A stretch of 64,000 bases of DNA from contig CM053326.1 of the NCBI GenBank assembly GCA_028583605.1, positions 49,536,159-49,600,158 on the forward strand, read 5' to 3'. The stretch's first letter is position 1. Each line of letters begins with the position of its first letter. The notes under the pieces are model-generated. The model was given only the letters and a program-made list of their open reading frames with translations, did no database searches and was not told where the DNA came from. Positions 42,333 through 54,059 of the stretch are shown here, piece by piece. This stretch comes from Dastarcus helophoroides. Its lineage: Eukaryota > Arthropoda > Insecta > Coleoptera > Bothrideridae. Made by a program: the position numbers and the translations under genes.

Positions 42333-42964
42333 GTTTTTTTTTGGTGGAACTGATTCTTGGTTATCTTCAAAGCAGATGCAAATTTCATCTTTTTAATTTG
42401 GAAATTAAATTCTAAAATTCAAGAAGAAAGAGTCAAAGTTCCAATTAAAAAAATGAGATTGTTTTTAAAAATGTTTCGAATTTTTTTCAGAAAATTTCGA
42501 TGTTTTCTCAGTCCTAAATTTCAAGTGGGGATTTGTAATGTTTTTTTTTTCGATTTTTTTTTTGGTGGAACGGACTGGTCCTTGGTTATCTTCAAAAATT
42601 GAAATACAGAACTTTTCCCCTGAAATCAAGAAAGATTAAAAAACGCAACAAAGGTTGCTCTAACGCGTTTCGACGACCAAGCTGTTATTTTCAGACATAC
42701 TCATTATCGAAACACGCTAGAGCAACCTCTGTTATCTCTAAAGCACTGAACTTAAACACTGTGGCTTGTGATTAAGCCCAAAGAAGGTTTCTTCCTTTTA
42801 CCCTATCGGAAATTAAATAAATAATTACGCGCCAGCACAATTGGTATTTTCAAGCGTACTAATCTAAAAAGATTAGCAAAAGATGCATCGACGTCATCTG
42901 CAATGAGATTCAAATCATTTTTTAATCTTTCTTGGTTTCAGGGGACAAGATTTGTATTTCAATT
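42333..42964 (-). mobile_element. HP1 element, copy F, composite with HP4 piece inside
   Basis: It is flanked by a perfect 12-bp direct repeat TTTGTATATGGT (42321-42332, 42965-42976). The HP1 extension occurs twice: at the left edge (42333-42370) and again at 42560-42600, separated by about 190 bp of CGAAATTTC-type sequence that recurs inverted at 55070-55180. The arms follow. A truncated HP4 copy (about 42734-42895, starting CTAAAGCACTGAAC) sits in the right arm. The frame 42357-42602 is not a gene. Confidence 0.75.
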
Positions 42965-42976
42965 TTTGTATATGGT

Positions 42977-43408
42977 CATTTTGAGCAAATTAATAAAGAA
43001 ACAGTTGAACATTAGATGTGAGCTTGAAGTCACCCAATTTTATTGTTTAAATTGGACACTCTGCCTATTTTTCTATATTTTTATAGTTTTTTTCATGTTA
43101 ATTTCATTAATGTCAATGAAAGTAGCTAGATTAGAGTTTTTTAACTTCTCAGTAGTCACGAACCACTATCAAAGTTTCATAAATTCTACGGACGTTTCCT
43201 CCCCCCTCTCGTGATGACTAAAAAGAAGTTTATCATATCCCAACAGTAACTTTGGCGACAAAAAACAAAGATTAATCGAGCCCAATGCGCTAAATTCTTC
43301 CTTGTCGAGTCCCCTATGTTTTTAAAGACAAAACTTATGAACCCCAACAAAAGCTTTTGTCGACTGACAGTTCAATCGAGGTAGGAATAAAACCTTTTAA
43401 ACTTCCAT
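42977..43408. other. No gene recognised
   Basis: The 103-codon frame 42903-43214 overlaps HP1 sequence and has no domain. Confidence 0.45.
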
Positions 43409-43660
43409 AGATCAGTATCTCTCTGAAGATGATAGCTTGGCTATCCAAACATGTTATAGCAACCGTTGAAACACAGAACTTGTCCCCTGAAACCAAGAAA
43501 AATTAAAAAACACAACAAAGGCAACCGTTGTTGTGTTTTCTAACCTTTCTTGGTTTCAGGGGACAATATTTATATTTCAATTTTTAATTTTCTTGCTTTC
43601 AGGGAACAAGATTTGTATATCAATTTTTGAAGATAACCAAGGACCAGTCCTTCCACCAAA
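43409..43660 (+). mobile_element. HP1 element, copy G, rearranged
   Basis: Pieces in unusual order: a right-arm ribozyme region (CUGAAGA, GAUAGC/GCUAUC, then CAAA in place of GAAA), a left-arm outer segment, a right-arm outer segment twice, and the extension ending CCAAGGACCAGTCCTTCCAC with poly-A. Flank 43660-43760 recurs inverted beside the copy at 50325. Confidence 0.65.
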
Positions 43661-43770
43661 AAAACTCGATTATAATTAAATTGATCTTTTTTTCGAATTC
43701 TCGAAATTTCAATTTATTCTCAAATTCGCCTTACCTTCAATATGTCGAGATTTTGACTTCTTCCCAAAAT

Positions 43771-43880
43771 AGATCAGTTCAATTTTCCATAGACAGTTCA
43801 ATTTTCCATAGACAGTTCAATTTTCCATAGATCAGTTCAATTTTCCATAGACAGTTCAATTTTCCACAGATCAGTTGAAT
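43771..43880 (+). repeat. Minisatellite, 20-21-bp unit, five copies
   Basis: The unit CAGTTCAATTTTCCATAGA alternates between GACAG and GATCAG joints. Confidence 0.88.
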
Positions 43881-45696
43881 TATCATGAGATTGTTATATT
43901 TGACTTACTTCAACATCTTTGGTATATCTGTCAAATGTAGCATTGATATTAGGACATATTTTTAGATAAATCGTAAATAATAAATGCAAAACTGTTTACG
44001 AAGCCATGATATTTCAGCTTGACACTTTACGTAGCGTTAATGCATTTTACGGAAATAACAAGTAACTAGACAGATAAATGATAACTTGAGGCGGATGACG
44101 TAAAAGATTTAATTTGTGGAGGTGTCAAAATCAAAACACTCATTGTGTTACATCATAATGTTTATCTTACAGCGAATAAAAAAAAAACCAAATGCGGAGT
44201 TTTCGTCGAATTATAAAAATAATACATGAATGAACAATTACAAAGTTATCTGAAATTATCTCTTTTAGGTATATTTTATTTATGAATGGTGGCCTATATT
44301 TTTTATTTGACTTTCTCAAAAAATAATCCATATCATGTCTATATAAACATGTTTGCTTTGGCAGCGTGTTTTACTCCAAAATTTATCTAATATGTAGTAG
44401 TATAAATATTTTTAAATTAGTCTGGAAATATAGCCATTTTTTGAAATATGTATCATTTGATACTTCTTATTTTTACTTATTGGAGCAATCGGTGATCCGT
44501 AATTTCAGTTAATAAAACGAGGTGATAGATTTTCTTTTTTCTGGTCATCAATTTGTAAGGACATGTGGCTTTTTTCTAAAAACAAGTCATTGTTTGATTC
44601 TAAAATCAAACAATGACTTTATTTTCTGGTATTTTTAGAAATCTTATTTGTACGCGAAATTGTCTTCGCCAAACTTACTAATACAGTTAAGAAATTTTGA
44701 TCTTAGTAACTCCCATTTCTGTACTCCCCCTTAATAATTGCTTTTTAGAGTAGCTACATTTTTGGAGTGCAGAACAAGTGTTGCTACTAGTCTCTGGTTG
44801 CTACTCTTGTGACCGGTATTATTTGAAACAGAATGTCGTTTTTGGGAAGCCATATTTATTACTACAACATACTCTTTAATGCGCGTTGCCATAAATAAAA
44901 TTAAAAAATCATAAAACTCATTTATTCGTATCCGATTACATAAATTTTTATTATAGTAATGCCAATGATATCAAGCTTGAATATTAAACTGTAATATAAT
45001 TAATATATTTGGTCCGGACACATCCAGTTTGGGGACGGACAATGCAAAAGGAATACTATAAAAGCGACATTGTTGCTTCTTTAGTCTTTAATCATACATA
45101 AAACTGCCTGCGACATAAATAAAAACTAATCTTTATAACTACTGCTCCGTCATGTATTGAAATTTTGAACCGGCTGTAATCTTCCCATCCAGCATTTATG
45201 ATGGTCGTATTCGAGATGCTGTACACGTGGGTGATGAAGTTTTGTGTACACTGATCTTTATAAAAAGGGAAGATAGAGTTTGTGCGATGAGAGGGTCCTT
45301 TTGTGTAGCTTATGCAGATGTAAGCGTTTTTATCAAAGTCCTATTATTATTTCGCTGTCATCTTGCAAATATAAGAGCCCTTTACACTTTATACTTGAGC
45401 TGTGCAAATTAAATGGAAGCGACATTATACATTCTCGAGATTTCTAGTCGATTTTGCTTTATCGAACGTTCGACAAATCACCAACATTTAATATTTATTA
45501 TTGCGTAAAATTTAAATCTCCCCACTATTGCGTTTGGCACCAGGTCTAGTTTTCATTAGTGGTATCTCTATATCCAGAAGGTAGGTAGTTTTATTATGTC
45601 TCCAATTGTTCTCTATTCTAATAAGTGAATTCCTCGTATTGATAGGTTAATTCTGAACTACCTAAATTTAACAAGATGAGATGACATCTTCTTTGA
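43881..45696. other. No gene; small palindrome at 44570-44625
   Basis: AAACAAGTCATTGTTTGATT and its near complement face each other at 44580-44625. The rest is AT-rich and unrecognised; the 61-codon frame at 45227-45412 has no motif. Confidence 0.45.
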
Positions 45697-45915
45697 CCAA
45701 CTAAATCTCCAGATTTGTCACTCATCGAACACGTGTGGGGTACAGTGGACAAAAGACTCAACTTTTTTCTTCTTCTATAGACTCTAGCAACTTTTAGACG
45801 CGAAGTATAGCTTTCCTGGAATAAGACACTTCGGGAAGAGATAAATGGCTTCAGCGAAACCTGCATTAACCTCCCAATGAGTGTACACAATACGCAGAAG
45901 TGGTTCAACACGTAG
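45697..45915 (+). pseudogene. Tc1-like transposase C-terminal remnant
   Basis: A single frame, broken by two stops, reads Pro-Thr-Lys-Ser-Pro-Asp-Leu-Ser-Leu-Ile-Glu-His-Val-Trp at its start. That corresponds to the Ser-Pro-Asp-Leu-Asn-Pro-Ile-Glu motif near the last catalytic residue of Tc1 transposases. About 50 codons later come Leu-Pro-Met-Ser-Val-His-Asn-Thr and a terminal region resembling the Tc1 C-terminus (usually Ser-Met-Pro-Arg-Arg). The rest of the gene and any inverted repeats are absent. LINE sequence begins about ten bases downstream. Confidence 0.72.
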
Positions 45916-45924
45916 TTAATGAAA

Positions 45925-46565
45925 TTCAGATGGGACCTAATCTATCTATCGCAGGAGTGAATGCGAGCACTAGCTTCTCTTGGGACGATCTTGTGCCAAA
46001 TCTGCCTCTCAGAAGCTAGGCTTCCTTTTTAGAGCAAAAAAGTACTTTACATTTCATCAGTTACTCCCACTATACAAAGCTCAAGTTGGGCCAACACTAG
46101 CCTCTCATGTTTGGCATTCAATTCAAAGAAGAGCGATTCGCCTAATTGATGACGAGAGAGTTTGACCCAGTCGCTCGAAACACTAGAGCACAGGCGGATG
46201 GTTGGCGACTTGTCTCTTTTCTACAAGTACTATCATGGAAGATGCTCGCAGGAACTAATAGGATTGATCCCCCAAAGGTAAAATTCTTGAGGCATACTAG
46301 GCAGTCAGAGACAGCAAATTTCTGTAAGGTCCAGCTTGACACAATGAGGACCAGCATGACACACTGAGGACTTCTGCCTACGAAGACTTTTTTCGAAGCT
46401 ATGGAACTTGTTACCGAAAGGAATTTCCCCCATAAATTACAACCTATCCTTGTTTAGAAGGCGGTTCATCGCCATCTATCCATGCTCCCGCATCCCACTC
46501 GCAGTGGTTTGAAGGCATAAAAGAGTTACCCTTTGCAAGTGGATTAAACTTAAAAAAAAATAGAA
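45925..46565 (+). pseudogene. LINE RT C-terminal fragment and 3' end
   Basis: Starts in the thumb region (Met-Gly-Pro-Asn-Leu-Ser-Ile, Gly-Val-Asn-Ala) and continues through Gln-Lys-Leu-Gly-Phe-Leu-Phe-Arg-Ala and Ile-Gln-Arg-Arg-Ala-Ile-Arg-Leu-Ile-Asp to the C-terminus and an A-rich tail at 46550. Frames 45980-46165 and 46146-46367 are its pieces. Deletions near 45992, 46110 and 46390 break it. Confidence 0.8.
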
Positions 46566-46597
46566 CCAATATTTTCAAGCCAACCTTTCACATATAT

Positions 46598-46956
46598 GTT
46601 TTTTTCAATTTATTTAACATTTCTTCGGCCCAGTTTGGAAATATTTAAATTTTTCTGGTTTATTGACAATTTTCTAAACAGTTTTTGAAATGTGACTACG
46701 TGATATTTAAATTTATTAAAAACGTCACTTCATGACAGTTCACAAATTAAGAGGTTAGTTTATTTTACATAGAATAGGAATAATGAAAAATAGGAGACCA
46801 AAAAATTAGATACCACGTAGTCACATTTCAAAAACTGTTTAGAAAATTGTCAACAAACCAGAAAAATTTAAATATTTCCAAACTGGGCCGAAGAAATGTT
46901 AAATAAATTGAAAAAAAACATAATATTGCCGGTCAATAAGGGTCTACCATGAAGAA
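46598..46956 (+). mobile_element. HP6 hairpin element, copy C, with enlarged loop
   Basis: It is flanked by a perfect 13-bp direct repeat CTTTCACATATAT (46585-46597, 46957-46969). Begins GTTTTTTTCAATTTATTTAA; arms extend inward to GTGACTACGTG against CACGTAGTCAC, longer than in copy B, with a loop of about 110 nt. The extension is on the right (TAATATTGCCGGTCAATAAG to CATGAAGAA). Confidence 0.87.
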
Positions 46957-46969
46957 CTTTCACATATAT

Positions 46970-48235
46970 CTTATGTGCATCAAATATTATGAAATTAAAT
47001 GAATTTTTACTGTTTTACTTTCTTTGTCCTTGAATATATTTTTAATTTATGTATCAGCTGATTTAACAAAGGCTCATATTTGAATCTTTGTATGAATTTC
47101 ATGCTTCAATTTCTGGAACTAAGATTTTTTTTATCAACATCGACTGTCGATGTTTTGTTGGTAATATCGGTAATATCGACACGTCAATATCGATCCATCT
47201 TTTTGTGAAAATCGTTAAAACCAGTCACGTTCAGAGATGGATACGATATGGAATCAAACTAGTCTCTGGATCAAACATTGTCGTGGATGATATACATGTT
47301 GTCGCGTTTTCCCCTGAGTTTATTCGCTACCTTATCAAGCGAGGTAGCATTCATTGACGTTCCTCCTGGTAACAATTCCTAGTGGAATCGATTCTTTCGC
47401 ATTCTACCGAACGTTTAATATGACTGAGCAAATGTCATCTTAGAATTAACCGTCGGTCTGCTTTGACCAATGCTAAGCTGTTGCATTTTTCTTCGGATAA
47501 CATGATTTAGTTGATTGATCTCAATCGAGCGTTCTTCTTGAAGTTTGTCTTCTAGATCGAAATCTACTTTCCAGAAAAAACGTTGATAAAATCATATATG
47601 TAATACTTCTACATGGCGTGTTGTGTATAATAGCCACTGCAAAATGCTTTGTCAAAAAGGTGACATGAAAGCATATGTCGTACTCTTTGGAGGACAAGCA
47701 TTCATTATTTATAGCGGGAACAGATGACAAGATGGGTGGGAACACTGTTAAATGAATGACAACAATGACAACTGACGAAAAGAGGGATATTAGAAATAAA
47801 CTTTGGGATTGGTTAGTATATTCTGTCCTTGAAAAAGTCAAACACATATATCTATCGCGCCTTTTTGACCGAAACAAAGGGACAAAACGCGTCATATAAA
47901 AGTATTACATATATGGATAAAATCCCTTGACCATTTTAGCTAAACCAAGGGTGGTCAATAGACAACCCGCGGAACGAATCCGGACAGATTCATAAATATG
48001 ATTTTTTTTTTAATTTCAACCTTTTTAAACTTTCAAACTTTTCAAAATTTCGTTTTTTGTAGTTATCCAAACAATTCGATTTCAAGTATACGCATTTTGA
48101 GTCTTTCCTCCTAAAAAGTTTGAATTTCTTTAGAAAATTTTCGGCTTGAATTATTACTTTGTTAAAATGACATTTAACTTGAAAAAATCCATTTTAATCT
48201 CCTTAACCTTAAATATTTTTACAAAATATTAATAA
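46970..48235. other. No gene recognised
   Basis: Frames at 47088-47357 (89 codons, plus) and 47521-47895 (124 codons, minus) lack recognisable domains; the latter has a hydrophobic stretch in its middle. No repeat words occur in 46970-47990, so this may be single-copy. Confidence 0.4.
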
Positions 48236-48355
48236 AAAATTGAAATACAGAACTTGTCCCCTGAAACCAAGAAACATTAAAAAATACAACAAACGTCGCT
48301 CTAAATAAAGCGTTTCGACAGCGAAACTGTCATCTTCTGAGAGATACTGATTTGA
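48236..48355 (+). mobile_element. HP1 element, copy H, one arm
   Basis: Only the left arm, from AATTGAAATACAGAACTTGT to GAGAGATACTGATT. On the minus strand the ribozyme stem II is GACAG...CUGUC. Confidence 0.7.
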
Positions 48356-48438
48356 TGTAGGTTTTGCCACTAAATTTGGACATTCTAATCATTGATCTTT
48401 TTCCAAATATAATCAATTCCACTTTAATCTTTTTAGAC

Positions 48439-48752
48439 TTGACATTTTCAACCCTTACTTGGTGGAATTCTTTAATATTCATAACTATTATACTTTATTA
48501 ACGATAAAAATGCAACAAAATTTAAAAATTTTACAAGGTTTTGATAAATATTTGCTAACACGGAACCAGGTTTTGCTTTACATATTCGTAGGAGTCTGTG
48601 ATCCATGGAGCATAACAACGGCTAAACAAATTGCTGGTATGATCGCCGATGATGCAGTAATGCGAAACCTGGTCCGATGCTAGCAAATATTTATCATGGA
48701 ATTTTTAAATTTTGTTGCGTTTTTATCGTTAATAAAGTTTAATAGTTATGAA
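48439..48752 (-). mobile_element. HP5 hairpin element, copy A
   Basis: Flanked by a perfect 10-bp direct repeat CTTTTTAGAC (48429-48438, 48753-48762). The extension is on the left (TTGACATTTTCAACCCTTAC to TTAATATT), followed by arms starting CATAACTATTA and including CGATAAAAATGCAACAAAAT and its complement. The loop between the arms (about 48590-48640) is absent from copy B. An HHR-like motif is in the right half. The 74-codon frame across it is not a gene. Confidence 0.8.
48642..48678 (+). ncRNA. Hammerhead-like motif in HP5, copy A
   Basis: Stem I AUCG (48642-48645) pairs with CGAU (48675-48678). Between: CCGAUGA (48646-48652; canonical CUGAUGA with U4 changed to C), one extra U, stem II GCA with a GUAA tetraloop and UGC, GAAA (48664-48667), CCUGG, U, cleavage base C (48674). 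Copy B at 62379 has ACCG/CGGU, a compensatory change. Confidence 0.6.
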
Positions 48753-48762
48753 CTTTTTAGAC

Positions 48763-49595
48763 CTTTCAAACCTTAAAATTAAAATCAAATTATCATACTT
48801 TTATTCGAAATTTCGAGTAATAATTTAATTTTTTTTAAAAAATTTAAAGAATTTCTTTCGACCTTTTCAATATTTTTATTCAAAAGTACCAAAAATTTAA
48901 ATAATTAATTATAGATTTAACAATTTTAGCGGTTTTGATATTAAAATCATTATCCGATAATTTTCCAGATTAAATTTAGATTATGCCCAAAAATTCCTAA
49001 TTTTGAGAGAAATTTCTGTCGAAACTTTCAAAAAATAATATTATTTTAGTAACTAAGGCCGATTCTATGAAAATGTTGATTTAATTTTGAGCAGATAAAC
49101 CAATTTTAAGAAAAATGACATATTAAATTAAAACTACTAATTTTCTTTTTTTTTATTTAAATTTTGACGATCTTGTTCGAGAAAATTGTTGAAATTGCTA
49201 AGAAATATTTTCCCGGAATGGCAATTAAAATTGATCTAATTCAAAGAAAAATCGAAAAATATTGAATTTTGAGATAGAAATTAATATACAGAAAAATGTT
49301 GAATTTTGAGATAGAAGTTAATATTTGTAGAAACAGTGAAACTTTGAGAAAAAGTGAAACTTTGAGAAAAATAAAAGAAACAATAGATCAGTTGTAAAAA
49401 TAAGTCGAACTTTTATTTAAAAAGTCGAATTTTCCAATAGAGCGCCGATTTTTGAGAAAAAAAGTTGAATTTTGGTAGTAATAATGAAATTTCAAAAGAA
49501 AAAAGATGAATTTTGAGAATAAATTGAAATTTCGTGAAAGTACCCAATTCGAAAACGTAAAATTCTGAAAAAAAGCTCCAAATTTTCACAACTTT
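48763..49595. repeat. Purine-rich CGAAATTT-type DNA
   Basis: AAATTTTGAG and AAAAATTGAA words; no gene. Confidence 0.5.
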
Positions 49596-49940
49596 GGTGG
49601 AACTTGGTTATCTTCAAAAATTGAAATACAAATCTTGTCCCCTGAAACCAAGAAAAATTAAGAAATACAACAAAGGTTGCTCTAACGCGTTTCCATAGCC
49701 AAGCTATCATCTTCAGAGAGATCTCTCTACAGATGATAGTTTGGCTATCGAAGAGCGACTTTTGTTGTGTTTTTTAATCAAAGGTTGCTCTTCGATAGTG
49801 AAGCTATCATCTTTAGAGATATGTCTTTGAACATAATAGCTTAGCTATGGAAACGTGTTAGAGCAACCTTTGTTGTATTTTTTAAACTTTCTTGGTTTCG
49901 GGGGACAAGATTTGTATTTCAATTTTTAAATTTTCAAAGA
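49596..49940 (-). mobile_element. HP1 element, copy I, more than two arms
   Basis: A shortened extension (GGTGGAACTTGGTTATCTTC) leads into a left arm, a partial right arm, another partial left arm and a final right arm ending AATTTTT near 49927. Ribozyme regions occur in several arms, all with substitutions (for example GGAAACGUGUU at 49850). Confidence 0.72.
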
Positions 49941-50324
49941 AAAGATTAAAAAACACGAATATGGATAAAAAAATGTCCTAATATAAATAATATGACGAAT
50001 ATCTTGCAAAAATTCGAAATTTACAGAAACATGAATAACTAATTTTGAGGAAAAAAATCGAAATTTCGGGGCAAAAGTTTACTCTGTTATAAAATTTCCA
50101 CCTACTTTCGAAAAAAAAGTGAAATGTTCAGCAAAAGTCAAATTTTGAGAAAAATTAAGAACTAAAAATACAAAATGGAGTTTTCTAATATAAAGTCAAA
50201 TTTTGAGAATAAAAGTGGAATTTTTGGAAGAAGTCTAAATCTCGAAATGTTAATGGAAAGGCGAATTTGAGGATAAATTGAAATTTCGAGAATTCGAGAA
50301 AAATTTCAATTTAATTATGATCGA
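49941..50324 (-). repeat. Inverted relative of the 358-bp unit
   Basis: The reverse complement of about 50005-50205 matches the non-HP1 part of the 358-bp tandem unit at 52.7-54.0 kb (AAATTTCCACCTACTTTCGA and neighbours). It is more diverged than the array copies are from each other. Confidence 0.7.
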
Positions 50325-50535
50325 TTTTTTTTTTTTGGTGGAGGGACTGGTCCTTGGTTATCTTCAAAAATTGATATACAAATCATGTTTCCTAAAAGCA
50401 AGAAAGATTAAAAAACACAACAAAGGTTGCTCTACCGCGTTTCAATAGTCAAGCTATCATCTTCAGAGAGATACTGGAATATCAGAGAGGTACTCCAGCA
50501 TCTCTCTGAAGATACGTCAGTCTAACTTCTATCTA
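50325..50535 (-). mobile_element. HP1 element, copy J
   Basis: Extension on the left (TTTGGTGGAGGGACTGGTCC), then one arm through the ribozyme region (stem II GAUAG...CUAUC on the minus strand) into a partial duplicate of the loop. The right arm is missing. Confidence 0.7.
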
Positions 50536-50709
50536 CTTCTATCTGCGGGGATTCTTGGGGACTCTTGTTTTCTATTTGTTAAGCAGTGGCAGCTCGTGAC
50601 ATTTTTGACAGAGGAGACTTCAAATTTAATTTGTAGTTGACTTTTTTAATTATTAATTTTTTTATTGGAACAAACAAGTAGAGAAATCATCGACATTTTT
50701 ACTTAAAAG
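50536..50709. other. Short spacer
   Basis: Nothing recognised. Confidence 0.35.
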
Positions 50710-50722
50710 ATTAAAAGCTCTG

Positions 50723-51465
50723 CAAGTAGAATACAACCTGGACTGCAAATTCATGCAGCCCTCCAGACGTGTGTAGTGGCGAATCATAGGTAGCTGACTA
50801 CCAAACCAGTTGAAACATTGCCATCTAGCGAAGCGGTTGCTCTCTAGGAAAGTTCCCAGAAGACAAGGAATCTAATGCACAGATCAATAGGTTTGAACAT
50901 TTATCAGATTCGAAGTGAGGAAAGCAAAGACCGGTTTCGATATCTTGTCAGTTTGGTATATCTAATTCGAATGCTAACAAATGCTCCGACAAGTAAGTAC
51001 TAAAGAATCAACGAACGTCAAGCGTGTGATTTTCAGACTACCGCCACCTATTGGTCCATAGAGAAAACTATGGTCATCGCCAACAATGTCGTATGGAAGT
51101 AAAAACAACCTAGACTGCGAATTCATGCAGCCCTCCAGGGGTGTATATTGAATCATAGGTAGCTGAACTACCAACAGTTGAAACACTGTTACTTAGCGAA
51201 GCGGTTGCTCTCTAGGAAAAAGTTCCCAGAAGACGAGGATTCTAATGCACAGACTGTTGAAACATTGCCACCTAGCAAAGCGATTGCTCTTTAAGAAAGT
51301 TCCCAGAAGACAAGGATTCTAATGCACAGAGCAATAGGTTTGAATATTTATTAGATTCGAAGTTTGGAAACCAAAGACAGGTTTCGATCTTGTCAAGATC
51401 TTTGGTTTTTGGTAACCAAATTTCGAATCTAATAAATGTTCAAATCTATTGGTCTGTGTATTCGA
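50723..51465 (-). mobile_element. HP2 element as a tandem array with inverted end
   Basis: The 743-bp block is flanked by a perfect 13-bp direct repeat ATTAAAAGCTCTG (50710-50722, 51466-51478). Inside, CAAGTAGAATACAACC (50723) recurs at 51096, giving a unit of about 373 bp; a third partial piece (from about 51260) follows and the right end is inverted (ending TCCAAATTTCGAATCTAATA-like sequence near 51420). The ribozyme at about 50925-50957 keeps stem I ACCAAA and GAAACCGGUC but has lost part of CUGANGA and stem II. Confidence 0.83.
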
Positions 51466-51478
51466 ATTAAAAGCTCTG

Positions 51479-52627
51479 TTGTAATTTTCAAATATAGCAA
51501 ATAAAACAACCTTACTTATATCTAACACAATTCAATGAGAAAATCCACAACTACTATACACTTAAGACATTAAATACAGTAAAAAAAATTAGCTAGGTAA
51601 ATACATTTGACATAATTTGAAGTTACCCCCAAGAAAATAAATAAGTGTTCCAAAATTTTAGAGATGGTTCAGCTTCCCCTGCCCCCCTGAGCAGCCGCCA
51701 TTGTATGTTGAGATCAATTGTCAAAAACTGTCATCATATGAGTCGTACCTATTTCAAAATCTGTCTGAAATGTATCTGAACTTAATTTATCTTGTAATAT
51801 TACCAGTTTTTCACTAATCATAAATATTAAATTATTTCCCGTCATATCGAAACTTTATCTTTCTGAATTTTTACTAAATTGAATAGTTCCTAAATTGAGT
51901 AGTTCATTTTTTGAGAGGACAGTCTTAACATGATTTTTTTTAACATTAAAGAAGAAAATACCTTATGTTTAAATAAGTGGACCATATAACGAAATTAATT
52001 TATTCATAATTTGTTTCAGTATCAATTGACCACTGGAATAACTGGAGTAGTCATTAACTAAACCGTAGATGCTACTTTAAAATTCAAGGAGCCACAGATT
52101 GTAAGTTTAAAAACTTAAAATTTAAATTAAGAAAACAATAATACTTAGCTTAAAAATACTGGAATAAACAATTATTTGGATGAAGATAAAAAAGATTTAT
52201 GTGACGATTGCCAATGAATTTTTTTAGTAACTGAGGCGGACTAAATGGGATTTTGGTCATAAATTGAAAATGATAGAGTGACTTTCCTGTCCATATCCAT
52301 TGATCTTGTTGCTTGTTTAAATCTACCGATTTTACTAAGCAGGACTGTTGTACTAAATACAGTGTTAAAAGTCGTATTTTTTGAACGGTTGTACTTACTG
52401 TTAGATTAATAAAATTTGCAGAGTGAAAATAAAAATAAGTAAGCTTATCTAGTAGTGATCGTCATCGTATTCGTCATCGTAATCGTTATCGAAATTCTCG
52501 TAGATTAGGTGACAAGGAGGTCACTATGACCAATAACTTTAAATGGTACCTTCTGGTAAAATTGTTTCTAAGCAAATTAGCTCTAATTTGAGATTATATA
52601 AAAAAAGAATAAAATCTGTTTATAAAA
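51479..52627. other. No gene; GTATTCGTCATCG-type short repeat near 52459-52495
   Basis: Mixed AT-rich sequence. A run of (A/G)TCGTCATCGTA-like triplets lies at 52459-52495. Confidence 0.45.
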
Positions 52628-54059
52628 ATTAAATACAAAACTGTCCCCTGAAATCAAGAAAGATTAAAAAACACAACAAAGGTTGCTCTTTTTTTAATCT
52701 TTCTTGGTTTGACTTTACGTTAGAAAATTCCATTTTGTCGTTTTAGTTCTTAATTTTTCTCAAAATTCGACTTATTCTGAAAGTTCCATTTTTTTTCGAA
52801 AGTAGGTGGAAATTTTATAACAGTAAACTTTTGTCCCGAAATCTCGATTTTTTGTCTTAAAATTTAATCATTCATGTTTCTGTAAATTTCGAATTTTTGC
52901 TAGAGATTCGTCATTTTATTTATATTCCGACATTTTTTTTACAAATATTCGTCTCTTTTTTCTTTTTTTTTTTGAAATTTTAAAAATTGAAATGCAAACC
53001 TTGTCCCCTGAAACCAAGAAAGATTAAAAAACACAACAAAGGTTGCTCTTTTTTTAATCTTTCTTGGTTTGACTTTACATTAGAAAATTCATTTTGTCGT
53101 TTTAGTTCTTAATTTTTCTCAAAATTCGACTTATTCTGAAAGTTCCATTTTTTTTCGAAAGTAGGTGGAAATTTTATAACAGTAAACTTTTGTCCCGAAA
53201 TCTCGATTTTTTTTCTCAAAATTTAATCATTCATGTTTCTATAAATTTCGAATTTTTGCTAGAGATTCGTCATTTTATTTATATTCCGACATTTTTTTAC
53301 CAATATTCGTCTCTTTTTTTTCTTTTTTTTTGAAAATTTAAAAATTGAAATGCAAACCTTGTCCCCTGAAACCAAGAAAGATTAAAAAACACAACAAAGG
53401 TTGCTCTTTTTTTAATCTTTCTTGGTTTGACTTTACATTAGAAAATTCATTTTGTCGTTTTAGTTCTTAATTTTTCTCAAAATTCGACTTATTCTGAAAG
53501 TTCCATTTTTTTTCGAAAGTAGGTGGAAATTTTATAACAGTAAACTTTTGTCCCGAAATCTCGATTTTTTTTCTCAAAATTTAATCATTCATGTTTCTAT
53601 AAATTTCGAATTTTTGCTAGAGATTCGTCATTTTATTTATATTCCGACATTTTTTTACCAATATTCGTCTCTTTTTTTTCTTTTTTTTTGAAAATTTAAA
53701 AATTGAAATGCAAACCTTGTCCCCTGAAACCAAGAAAGATTAAAAAACACAACAAAGGTTGCTCTTTATTTAATCTTTCTTGGTTTGACTTTACATTAGA
53801 AAATTCCATTTTGTCGTTTTAGTTCTTAATTTTTCTCCAAATTCAACTTTTTCTGAAAGTTTCACTTTTTTTCGAAAGTAGGTGGAAATTTTATAACAGT
53901 AAACTTTTGTCCCGAAATCTCGATTTTTTTTCTCAAAATTTAATCATTCATGTTTCTGTAAATTTCGAATTTTCCCTAGAGATTCGTCATTTTATTTATA
54001 TTCCGACATCTTTTTACCAATATTCGTTTTTTTTTTCTTTTTTTTTTGAAAATTCAAAA
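52628..54059 (+). repeat. Four tandem units of 358 bp containing half of HP1
   Basis: Units start at 52628, 52986, 53344 and 53702, each at AATTGAAATGCAAACCTTGT (first copy diverged). Each begins with HP1 arm sequence, then a perfect 20-bp hairpin (AACCAAGAAAGATTAAAAAA and its complement around CACAACAAAGGTTGCTCT), then about 250 bp of CGAAATTT-type sequence. Units two and three are almost identical, so amplification is recent. The array runs directly into a fuller HP1 copy at 54060. Confidence 0.9.

Noticed and set aside
43771..43880. CRISPR-like array
   Set aside because: Contiguous 20-21-bp units with no unique spacers.
45618..45911. 97-codon minus-strand frame as a gene
   Set aside because: The opposite strand encodes the Tc1-like transposase remnant, which explains the open frame.
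47521..47895. 124-codon minus-strand frame as a gene
   Set aside because: No recognised domain or splice context; listed only as an unrecognised region.
48459..48683. 74-codon frame as a gene
   Set aside because: It lies inside HP5 and spans the arm, loop and ribozyme-like motif.
51360..51420. Functional hammerhead in the right part of the HP2 array
   Set aside because: GAAACCUGUC is present on the minus strand but CUGANGA is replaced by a rearranged sequence.
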